From contig VTPC01090603.1 in assembly GCA_011009095.1 (NCBI GenBank), forward strand, positions 232,813 through 296,812: a DNA stretch of 64,000 nt, in the 5' to 3' direction. Origin of the DNA: Ignelater luminosus. Lineage: Eukaryota; Arthropoda; Insecta; Coleoptera; Elateridae. The notes below the pieces were generated by a model. It was not told where the DNA came from, did not search any database, and worked only from the letters and a program-made list of their open reading frames with translations. The position numbers and the translations under genes were made by a program. Positions 23,697 to 36,050 of this stretch are shown piece by piece (the stretch's first letter is position 1; each line of letters opens with the position of its first letter).

Positions 23697-25431
23697 TTAA
23701 AAATAAAAACTTAAAAATGACATTTGACATATTAAACAAAATATACCTTCAAATTCTAAAGCAATAACTTCAGGTAAATAAATATCAGCATGCAAAGGAA
23801 ATATGGAGAATTTGAGGATCAGAAAAAAATAATAAATAATAATCTTCAGAAAGCTAAGTGATAACATTCAAAATCAGATTTGGTTCGTGTGCTTCATCGT
23901 CTTCTTCCAGAAGCTCTTTAGTACATGCTTTTGTTGTTTGATGGAGTGTAGACTAGATATTTATTTTAGGAAGATCAACAGAATTCAGAAGTGATCCTTT
24001 TTGATACTTTCCACAGCGCCTGGAACTCTAGTACACCCATCATCATCACTTTCTTAAAATCTCTCAGTTGGGTACGAAAAATTCTACTACATACATTTAT
24101 TTATTTGGTGCTCAAGATTATTTTCTGCGCCTATTTTCTCTATTTTTCTATTCCTCATGAACACTGTTGTTGATGTTCAAATCTTAAAAAATATCAAATC
24201 AATAAGATCCATGATGACTAACCCAGCTCGGTATAGTTTCCATTGAGCTTGGATGATGTTTTGTATGCTTCTTTGAGCTTTTTAACTTTTATGTAGTGTA
24301 TCAGGTGTGACTATTTCTTTCCTATTTTCTTTTTACAAAATCAGATGTTCAGAAAAGAAAAAGAGAAAAAAAAACTGCTACTATTTGTACTATAATAACT
24401 AATTTCATGCGATTCTAGCAAAATACGAATTATAGCATTCATGCAAAAACTTGGTCTTCTGGCACTTGTTGCATACTATACTTTTGTGTGATACAGATGA
24501 TCAAGACATTAACCACCAAGAAAGATTACAGCCTGCGTAATAACATAGCAAAAAGCAGAACTGGATAAAAGCTAGGATACATCAGCTTATAGAAAGTAAG
24601 ATTCCAGTGATTCTGATTTAGCCCAATCAATAAGCAGTTTTTTGTGGAAAAAATATTGGAAGACTGCAAATTGATAAATTTGTGCATTTCGATACTAATT
24701 TTGCAATCCTGAATTGTTGATGCTGGCGACGCCAACGCCAATGAAGATACCAAAATTTGTTCTTTTCTAAATATCTCAATTTGAGTGCATTCTAGGGCCA
24801 AAAAACCTCTAATACTAAAATGTAGAGAATTAGATTCTCTACAAATTATGTAGGTCTAATTTATTTTATCTATTCTATTTTGATGGTTTTGATGCAGCAT
24901 GCTATGTCTACAATAGCAAACTTTGAAATATTGGAAAAATTAAATATCGAGTTTATGCCAGAATTCAATGTATAAATCCAGAAACAGTGCATAACACCGA
25001 ACAAGAATTCATCTATCACAGGGATAGGTAAACTTGTACCCCTTGGGTCAAATTTGCTTGTATAAAGGTAAATTTATCAGTGAAAGCCAACTTTAGAGAA
25101 GAAATGTAAAAGAACAATTTAGTTTTGACGTTCAAATTGTAAAATATACAAATGTTATGTAACATATGATAAATTCTAAGTTAAGACACAGGGCTGTGCT
25201 AATACATTTAAGTGTCCTTGGAGAGGCACCCTTTACGAAGTAAAACAGCTGATATTGTGGGTGCAACTGTATTAACAATATTAACCCAATGGTTAAGGTG
25301 AACCTGTACTGTAAAGAGAAATTTTAGATAACTATTGAAAAATACAATGACGTTGCCATTAAAAAGAAGTTGATGACTTATCAGTTATCACTGTCTTCAA
25401 TATGGCCAAAAAATACAAATGCCAATTCCCA
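23697..25431. other. Intergenic between the two serine-protease homologues
   Basis: No third gene copy, RNA gene or bounded repeat seen on either strand. Short frames such as 24,526-24,801 (minus) lack family resemblance. Confidence 0.45.
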
Positions 25432-25733
25432 TATAGCAGTGGTTGTCCATTTGTCATTCAGAATTAGTCCAGACGTCCATGGACGTAAATTAGACCTCCA
25501 CTAGGATCCATTTTTGGACGTCCACTGAACATCCCATTTTGGATGTAAGTTGCACATCCGCTTTAGACGTCTGTTTTTGGACTCCATCAAATGACCACGT
25601 GCAAATTATGTCCACTAACGACATCCATTGAATGTCCAAAATTGTGACAGATGTACGTCCCATCAAGATCGTCAGTCAAAAAACTGGACATCTATCCACC
25701 AGATTTAGACGTTTGCTATATGAGTTGATTTTT
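25432..25733. mobile_element. MITE made of GGAC(A/G)TCC boxes, copy 2
   Basis: Begins CCCATATAGCAGTGG and ends GTTTGCTATATGAG, the same inverted ends as the element at 21,678-22,033, and has the same internal style (GGACGTCCACTGAACATCC, ATGGACGTAAATTAGACCTCC). It is shorter and more diverged. Shared order of words such as TTGTCCATTTGTCATTCA against CGTCCATTTGTCATCCA shows common descent. Confidence 0.75.
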
Positions 25734-26005
25734 TTGTGATTACTGATTTTGTTTCCATTAGTCCGAATTACATGACTGTTTTATATCAGCAGACTAATAT
25801 GCTCCAAGTCTAAACAACGGCATTAAAGTGCATTACACAATATGTACACCTAAATGCAGTCAAGCAGTGAAATTTAAGTTCTATTTATGTAATTAAAATT
25901 GTTACAGCATTTACATCTTTACATGTATTGCTGACACACAAGTATATGTAATAACACAACAAAATGAAATCAATTTTATTTCAGTTTCACACAAGAAAAA
26001 AACCA

Positions 26006-27171
26006 CTAAATTAGTATCAGCTTTAGAATTACTAATATGGAATTAACATTAATTAAAATTTTTAAAGTTTGATTGGATCTTCCACCACTTTTTGAAAAAT
26101 TACTCATGCGAGGTAAAATACGATGAAACTTTTGCTCGTGATCAGAGTCATGTTGTACCAAACCCACTTCCTTATTTAAAAATTCTTTATAGTCTCCTAC
26201 ATCGGAAAGAATTAAAGGGCTTCCTATTGTACAATTGGTATTATTACTAAGCGTTCTTTTAACAAAACCAGTTAGAGTTCTATCACAAAGTGCTAACCTG
26301 CCATCATCTACCTAAAACTACATATTTTAATTTCCAAACTTATTTTAGTTCCATTGCTATTACTCTGCAATCCCATTTATCCAAATCGTTCGTTAATGAA
26401 CAAATAGAATTAGATATTTCTGGAAAATCCTTTCTACACTTTTTACTATCATATACCTGTACATCTTGTTTATACTGATATATGGAACGTAGAGTTGCAG
26501 TAAATATGAAACCAACTGTAAGACAAGTAGATTCACCATGAAAGGGTTCTGATGGTAATTGTATAGAACTTATTCGCTTGGTAAATTTTAAATTACTGTT
26601 TAACTATTTAATGAAAATAATTAGTGTAATCCCACAACAATCAAGAATATCTTACTCTAATCAACATTAGATCTGCATCTGAACTATTAGAACTGCAAGA
26701 AATCTCTTTTGCATGTCTCCAAACAGGAGGTTTCTTACCATCTGCTATTGCTGATGTATCTCGAATTCCAGCCAATATACTAATTTTTGTGACCGATTCC
26801 TTTTGTGTTAGGTAAATTTCAGGTTTCATACAAACATAACTTGCAAGTACCTTGTCTTGTGCCACTATAACACCATTACAAATTTCAACTCTTTCATCAA
26901 TTATTATAACCTGAATTTATTAGATTTAGTAACAGAAAAGTTAACTGCTTTATATTTTACCAAAAATGAAAATTCGCCAGAATCTGTCACACCTTCTGAT
27001 ACAACAGGTAAAGCACTTATAAATTGTCGAACTTCCCAAACACTTACGTTACTTATATGCATTGCTTCTACAAAAACACTATATGTAATTTTTAATGATA
27101 TATAATTGCAAAAAAGACAAGGTTTTACCACTATTGAGAATACAAAAAACAGTAAAAATAAAAATAATCAT
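26006..27171 (-). CDS. Secreted serine-protease homologue B (catalytically dead)
   Basis: Five coding exons on the minus strand: 27,129-27,171; 26,961-27,067; 26,656-26,910; 26,364-26,603; 26,006-26,311, predicting 316 residues. Residues 1-14 (MIIFIFTVFCILNS) are a signal peptide. C61 and C77 form the disulfide flanking VLASYVC, where the catalytic His is Val76. SDADLMLIR keeps the Asp at 130. The active-site serine loop is shortened to CTIGSPLIL (about 242-250) with no GDSGG. A hydrophobic C-terminus (about 303-316) parallels gene A. Introns sit at the same positions and phases as in gene A, but the proteins are strongly diverged, so the duplication is old. It ends close to SNRPG. Function is not known; an enzyme is unlikely. 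Confidence 0.8.
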
Positions 27172-27263
27172 TTAAGTATAACTTTTGTAATGACAGATGA
27201 CAAACTCACAGTATTCTAGAAATAATTTATAAGGTACATAACTCAAAAAATATTGCTACCAAA

Positions 27264-27764
27264 CTAAACTCTATCTAACGCTTCTAACATAACGATGCTG
27301 TTTCCACGTATAACCTAGAATTAAAAAACAGATTAGATTCATTTTCTAGCATAATCTAGAACTATGTGTTAGTAGAGCTACAGTGCTGATTATAAGGACT
27401 GTGTCATTTTTATGTGCTTAAAAAGACCCGTCTTAATCTGTTGGTAATTCTTTCCAGATTAAAAAATACTGATATAACCTCAAAATTAAGTGTTATCATA
27501 TGTTACTATAAAAATGTACTACTTACAACCATTCCAATATGATTACTTTTTCCATCCTTGGTAATTTCTACAGTTTCATCTACTACTAAGTTCATAAACG
27601 GATCAAAACCTCTCAGCATTCCTTGTACTTGTCTTCCTGCGTTCAACTTAAGGGACAATTTTTTATCCATAAATCTACAAATTATACTCGTGTTATAAAA
27701 CATTAGCAAGAAGCTTTTATATATTTATATACTTTTTGAGTTCTGGAGGATGAGCTTTCGACAT
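27264..27764 (-). CDS. SNRPG: Small nuclear ribonucleoprotein G (SmG)
   Basis: Three exons on the minus strand: 27,733-27,764; 27,527-27,674; 27,264-27,314, giving 76 residues, the usual SmG length. The protein begins [20 protein letters not shown], has the Sm1 motif with [11 protein letters not shown], and ends with the Sm2 motif [16 protein letters not shown], including the RG-(N)-S/I/V signature of the RNA-binding loop. SmG is one of seven Sm proteins forming the ring around U1, U2, U4 and U5 snRNAs in the spliceosome. All splice sites are GT-AG. Transcription diverges from DLD on the other strand, but two MITEs lie between their starts. Confidence 0.96.
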
Positions 27765-27947
27765 TTTTAGTTTTTATTTTCTTTCACTAGTAATTGCAAG
27801 GAATTCAAAATACGTACAAAACAACCCGCAACGTTCTGCAACGTACAGTCTCACAGACATGCGTGCCGTCGTGCAGCTGTACAGCGTTCAGATATCTCAA
27901 GTTTGTTGGTAGCTGACAATGGACGCATTCAGCCAGTTCCAGCGTTG

Positions 27948-27971
27948 AACCACAGTATATATACTGTGGTT
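27948..27971. repeat. Perfect 24-base palindrome upstream of SNRPG
   Basis: AACCACAGTATATATACTGTGGTT reads identically on both strands and lies about 185 bases upstream of the SmG start. It could be a regulatory dyad or the remains of a small inverted-repeat element. Confidence 0.85.
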
Positions 27972-28002
27972 GACCGAGCGATCGCTACCGCTCAGTTGCA
28001 GC

Positions 28003-29273
28003 CAGTGATGTGCGTGTCAACAATGTCGACGTCAACAATTCATTCTTGACAAGTCAATATTGTTGACATGACCTTATTGATGTCAACTATGTCAACAATG
28101 TCAACAATTTAGACATTATGAATGCACATGCGCAAAGCTGTTAAACTTGATTTTTCCTTTATTATTTAAATCTTAAATAGTTTATTACAATAATTTTTAT
28201 TTGACTAAAAGTATGTGAGGGCAAATATGAGGCACAGGGAATTGTGAGATGCTTAAGTACGTTCAAGTCGAATGTACGTATAGAATAATTTTGATTAGAA
28301 AAAAAATAAATGCTAGGATGTTGTTCATCATGTTAGCATTTGTTTTTTCAATTAATAAAATCTTTTGTATTAAGATACCTATGTATACTAACTGTCACAT
28401 TGCTAGAATTGCCCCCACCACAATTTATACATTACAGAATCAGTTGGATCACTTCCCCTACATTTTGTCTTCCACTTCAAGAAACTCACCGTCTATGCGC
28501 AGAGCACTATTTTCTGTCCAGAAGTAGAGGGATAAAAAACCTAACCTTAATCTTCAAAGAAATAATCTCATAAAAGATTGTATTATTTAAATGAAATCAA
28601 CTTGCATATTCTGTAAGTGAATTAGTGAAATTGTTGAGTGTTGGTAAGTTACATTAGTTGTGAAATTTGAATATCCACTGCATATATAACCTCCCCTACA
28701 AGCGCGCGGTCTACAGTTTAGCGTGCGCAGACCAAAAACCAGGAACACGAAAGATCAAAAGAACCGCTCTGAGTGATCTAACTGATTCTGTAAGGTATAC
28801 CATAAACTGTGCCTCCACATATCCGAACTAAAAATCTTAGTGTGGGCCTATGGAGCTATGAGTAAACATACTTGTAATTTTACTGATTCCATGGAAATAA
28901 GAATAAATACATAGGATTTAGTTTTTTAATGCCATTTTATTTAAATAATATTTTGGTTTTTCTTTTCCATCTTCAGTTACTGTCACAGTCTTTTATAACT
29001 GAAACCCAATTCATCAAAATTCTTATTCTTGGGCCTTTCAGCCGTTTTGATTCTTGAATTGTCTTGAACATCTTATTAATGATCTTATTAGACATTTTAG
29101 CTTATTTTAGCACCTGTGTTTGCAGGATAGGTTTAACGAAAAATTCTACTTTATTTGCAAAGTTGACACATTGTCGACATTGTTGACATTGTTGACGTGA
29201 AAAATCAATTGTTGACTAATTGTTGACACGAAAATGTCAACAATCATTGTTGACGTGTCAACGCACATCACTG
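28003..29273. mobile_element. hAT-type nonautonomous element with TGTTGAC repeats
   Basis: About 1.27 kb bounded by perfect inverted ends CAGTGATGTGCGT and ACGCACATCACTG, matching the CAG-n-GATG style of hAT termini. Each end carries a cluster of subterminal repeats of (A)TGTTGAC / GTCAACA(A) in both orientations (28,016-28,113 and 29,162-29,261), the layout of hAT transposase-binding sites. The interior has no recognisable transposase; frames at 28,249-28,573 are not identified. A clean 8-base target duplication was not seen (left flank GTTGCAGC, right flank CAGCGGTT). Confidence 0.8.
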
Positions 29274-29784
29274 CAGCGGTTGTATAATAAAAGGTTGTAA
29301 AGCTCAATTTACACTACGCGTACCTACGCGTGCAATTACTACATGCAATCCAGTTGCATGCGTTTCCACCATTCACACCATGCTTCTCGTCAATGCGTGG
29401 GCACCCCGCGTGCTGACGCACGAAATTAGAACTTGTTTGAGTTTTTTCTGCATTTCTAGTGGAAAACTTGGTGTTTTTATTCATACCAACCTAAAATAAC
29501 AATGTTGGTACCGCTATGGAAAAAAACTGCAAAGGTTGAGGTTCGTTAAGTTAGAATATTTAAAACTGTGGTTTAAAGTCTTTTCGTTTTCATTTTAACG
29601 TTTGCAGTAGCATTTAACATGTGATGTTCTTGAATTATGCAGATTTTTTTTGTATAGTGTAATTAATTATAGACTCATATAAACTGATATTAATATATTA
29701 TTAAAAAAATGATTCACAAGAGCCCGGATTGTTTATAACTGGAAGAGCCAGGGTTACAAACATAATTAGCAGTTTAGGAACAAC
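29274..29784. other. Intergenic between two MITEs
   Basis: No gene recognised. A CpG-richer piece at about 29,310-29,425 (TACGCGTACCTACGCGTGCA and GCGTGGGCACCCCGCGTGCTG) contrasts with its surroundings and may be another short repeat end. Confidence 0.4.
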
Positions 29785-30058
29785 TATACCATTTCAAGCT
29801 CAAATCGAGACCAATCAATTTCAAATCGAACTAATCAGTTTCGAGTTGAGAACAACCAACTTCAAATTGAACTAGTCAGTTTCAATTTGAGATTAATCAA
29901 CTTCAAATTGAAAATAACTTGAACATCAATGTCACAGTTTATACCTTATGTCAAGTTGATGCTGATTAGTCTCAATTTCAAGTTTATTGATTTCAACTTG
30001 AAGCTGATTAGTCCAATTTGAAATTGATTGATCTCAATTTGAGCTTGAAAAGGTATAA
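29785..30058. mobile_element. Palindromic MITE with internal sub-repeats
   Basis: The left arm starts TATACCATTTCAAGCTCAAA and the right end is GAGCTTGAAAAGGTATA, its reverse complement with few changes. Both arms are themselves built of repeated words like AATCAATTTCAAATTGA and CTAATCAGTTTCAA. Total about 274 bases with little loop. It lies some 300 bases upstream of the DLD start codon. Confidence 0.8.
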
Positions 30059-30358
30059 TACTTTATTAATAGGATCGATAGTCAGTCAGCGCTCAGCTTT
30101 AGTCATCGTTGTCGATCGCATTTTTACTCTACGATTGTTATCGCTCTGGTTTCTTGTTATAATAACCATTATTTATACTAACCCTAATAAAAGTACTTTC
30201 CGAAGCCATAGCACACTTGTATGATAAACGACGCAGTAGGTATTTTGTTTACTTAATTGGAGTAGAGCTGTCAGACCTGTCACATTTTTATTTCGGTCAA
30301 AGCTGGGTCGAGGGGAAATTTGTCATTAGTTTAGTAAGAACGTGAATTATTTATAAAA

Positions 30359-32394
<2,036 letters not shown>

Positions 32395-32626
32395 TGGTTT
32401 TTTTAAATATTTTGTGATTGTTTTTTTTTAGTCATTACCAAAAGCAATTTTAAAAACTTTATTTTAAGTTACTGAAGATTAAATATAATGTATACTTTCG
32501 CTTGACTCATGTTGGTCAAACCGTACTGCCCAGTGGTCATTTTTTTATGTTTTATTAATGTACTTGTACATATTATATTTCATCTCATTTGTTATTGATT
32601 TAAGTTAGAAGTGTCGGAGTAATAAA

Positions 32627-33666
32627 TATGTTATCATATTTTACTTATTTAAATTGTTGCTTTCTTTACAAACACCATACATTTTATAACACGCTTTTTA
32701 GCTTGTTACAAATCCATTCTTTAAAAAAAAAAAATCAAAAAAGTTGATTTTTTTTATTTAAATCAAAAAAATCTAGTAAAAGATTTGAAGGGTTAAGTGA
32801 GATAGATTAACACAGTAATACAATTTACATTTGATCTATAAGTCTCTTAATGTAATCAACAAAGACTATGGAATAAATCTTAACATTTAATCTGAAATTC
32901 AAAGTATCATTTTGTAAAATCTTGCTGTTTAATTTCAATTTTATGTGGTATATTCAACATATCCTGTAGTAATAAGGACAAAGTAATACAGAAAGAGAGC
33001 ATCAAGTAATAGTTTTATGTTATAAATGAATAGAAATATGATTATCTCGATTTCTGATTCAAATTATTTTATTAAAATCATACCTATCCCGATTTAGAAT
33101 GGATGAATCTCGACAATCCATCCGCCTACTGGAGAAAATTGAAACTGCTTGTGGCATAAAGTTCAATGTGTCCTTGTTGGTATTAATTATTATACTTGGT
33201 ATCATCCTTCTAAATGCAGAATTAAAAAGTTATTGTACATTGAAATTCTGGTGAAACTCGAAAATAACCAAATGTTTCCTAGAATTTCTTAATCTGTAGT
33301 GGTTGTATTGAAACACAGCAAGAAGGTCTCGATAGCATTAGACAATAGTTAAGTGGACCTTTTATTTTAAGAAGAAAATCAAAGAAAAATGTCAAAATCA
33401 AAATTGTGTATGTCACAGTGCATATAATATAAATTATAATAATCTCTTGATTTATACAGTCTTCATTTACATATAAGTAACTGACTTAGAAAAAACATGT
33501 GAAATTAGAAATTAGAGCTTGTGCCAAAAAACATACCTTGCAATTTAAAAAAAATGCCAATGATGTCATAATGAACAATTTTTGGAGATATAAGTAAATA
33601 GAATTATCTTAAATATACTTTTTATTTACCCTGTAGCTAAAGTTTCTATACATCCCTACATTTGAT
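32627..33666. other. Intergenic downstream of DLD
   Basis: AT-rich; a short A/T-run hairpin region at about 32,715-32,775. No gene seen. Confidence 0.45.
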
Positions 33667-33789
33667 AAGGTACCTCTGATAGCTGTTTTTGCTTGGGATT
33701 GTCTCTTGTTCTTGTACAAATAATAATTCAGATTTGAGTAACAAGAACAAGAGACGATCCTAAGCAGAAATAGGTGTCAGGGTTCCTAA
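33667..33789. repeat. Hairpin with about 50-base arms
   Basis: Left arm 33,667-33,715 ends TGTCTCTTGTTCTTGT and right arm 33,741-33,789 begins ACAAGAACAAGAGACGAT. Pairing extends outward imperfectly to about 50 bases with a loop of some 25 bases. Probably a small foldback element. Confidence 0.75.
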
Positions 33790-34351
33790 ATCATAACTAT
33801 CAATCATTGCTTATTAGAATTAATACATGGGTGTCAAACTTTCTTTGAGACATGCATATTAAAGTGGCATTTGGAGAGTTGGCATATTTAAACATCTGAA
33901 TTAATGATTAATAATAATTAGTTATTTATGTGTTCAGATGCTCTGCAATGTAAAATTGTGAGAATTTTAATAAATTATAAAATATAAATCACGTGTAAAT
34001 ATTTTGGCTAGAAAGAGATAGATTTCGACATCAGTGTTTTGCCTCTAATAATATTAAAAAATTCTGTTGTTGCATTGAGGTACTCTACTAAGAACATAGC
34101 AACTTTAACTTAGAAGAAATTATTAGGAATAGAGCAAAACGAGTTTATTTGATATTTATTGAAAAATTATTGTTTTCTAAAATGTCATTTTACATATTTT
34201 TTAATGCTTATGACTAGCAGCAGGTAGCACGCTACCAATGAGCAATTCCTGATTGGTAGCATAATAGAATGCTATCTACTCCTGACTAATGCCTTTAATA
34301 GACATAGCCCAACTGATCTGATCCTAATAAATTTTTCATGTTAATAATAGG
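33790..34351. other. Intergenic
   Basis: No recognisable feature between two inverted-repeat elements. A short imperfect repeat of GGTAGCA/GCTACC words occurs near 34,224-34,277. Confidence 0.4.
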
Positions 34352-35025
34352 ATACCGGGTGCTGCATCGGCCGACGCAACATAGGAAATCCCATGCTAAT
34401 TTTGAAATGTTTAGATATTGGCTCCTCTAATTATTTTAGCACTAGACTTTTCTTAGGTTTTTTGAAGGACATTGCAAGATGATATACACTGAGCAATTTC
34501 AGCATTTTATGATAACTCAATTGGAAGATATTTAAAGAAATGTTCGTGTATGTGCATAGTACAGCAGCAATGTTGAATATCAATAACTTTATTGCTATTA
34601 ACTTATAATTCACAATTATTTAAATGCTAACAAAACCAGAATTACTTTCTGCATGCTGTTCCTTGCATAATGCCACTTTATTATGGCAATTTTCTCCGTT
34701 ATTGCATAATTCATAGTTAAAATTTAAATTAATTGTCAAACTGTCGTAAATAATTAATAGAAATAGTTGAGTGTAAAAATTTACAGGCCTATTTGATGTT
34801 GCTGATGAACTATGCACATAGCATGCATTATGCACACACCTTTCTTCAAATACCTTCTGAGTTATCATAAAATGCTCAAATTGCTCAGTGTATATCATCT
34901 TGCAATGCGCTTCAAAAAACCTAAATAATGTTTAATGCTAAAATAATTAGGGAAGCCAATATCTAAACATTTCAAAATTAGCATGGGATTTCCTATGTTG
35001 CGTCCGCCGATGCAGCATCCGGTAT
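34352..35025. mobile_element. Foldback MITE with about 170-base arms
   Basis: The left arm (34,352 to about 34,530) begins ATACCGGGTGCTGCATCGG and reads through GACGCAACATAGGAAATCCC; the right arm (about 34,856-35,025) is its reverse complement ending GATGCAGCATCCGGTAT. Similarity extends through TTGCAAGATGATATACACTGAGCAATTT, split here only to note the shared words TGATATACACTGAGCA. About 325 bases of spacer. No transposase is encoded. TA at both ends would fit a Tc1/mariner-type target. Confidence 0.85.
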
Positions 35026-35800
35026 AGAATACATAATAAGAAATCTACTTTCACACATGATTGTATAAAAAGAAGCTACCATTTTATGAGTTTATCTAAC
35101 GACAGAGATAGATTGACATGATTATTTATCTATCAAAGTCATCTTCACTTGGTAGCCCAAGGCTTTTCTCTACATAAGATAGGGAAAGCTTCACCCGGTT
35201 CGTCAGGAATTGTACGTCTATGGTTAGAACAAACCTGGTATTGATTTAATATTTCATTGGCAAATCAACCTGTTTACGTTTCACATCGTACATTACTTTT
35301 TATACTAATTGTATGTGCCACGACAAATTGTCATTTCCTTATTTTTTATTTTATTTTGGCTCCTTTTGGTTAAAGTCCTTCGATGCAATAGCTGAATCTG
35401 TCAAACAATTGGCATTTAAAGGGACTCTATTTATGTGGTATGATAACGAGTGTTTTAAAAGTCTTGAAATCAAAATAACCCATCTAATAAGCGTTTCTGA
35501 ATAGTAAATCTTGACATTCTTGTCCTGAAGCTTTTAATTTTTAAATCGAATTTGCATAATCCTTACTTTAGTTAAATTTCAATTTTATACTGATAAAATA
35601 AATAATATTGACACAAAAACAAAAGAATTTTTGATAGGTCAATTTCTGTTTAGAAGCAAACTGACGACATATCCAACATTTCCCGTGATAATAAAAATAA
35701 TAATATTAAACGTGACAGTTTTATTTTTAAGTGACTAGAGACGTTTCATAACCTCACCGTGCTTGATTTCGAGATTTTTGAAACATTTGAAACACCCGTT
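35026..35800. other. Intergenic upstream of the FAM117-like gene
   Basis: No gene recognised. The 3' part presumably holds the promoter and 5' untranslated region of the next gene. Confidence 0.45.
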
Positions 35801-36050
35801 ATAATATGGAAATTGCGCAAGCGTACGAGAAACGTCAAAAACAAAAGATTGCTGGTGTTCGCAAATGCAAAGCAAAGCAGAGTGGTTTGTGATCTCAACA
35901 ATGAAGTGTGATAAAAAATCGAAAAAATCCGTACAGTATTGAATGCTCTCCTACAAAACGTTTGAAAACATCATGCGCTGTGATGTGTAGCTCAATTTGT
36001 GCAGATAAAACAAAATAATAAAAACTACTCAAAAACGGAAATTTTAAAAG

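Noticed and set aside
28249-28573. Two overlapping frames inside the hAT-type MITE
   Set aside because: No similarity to a transposase or any known family; different frames of the same segment.
27950-30358. Bidirectional SNRPG-DLD promoter
   Set aside because: The starts are about 2.6 kb apart with two mobile elements between, so a shared core promoter is unlikely.
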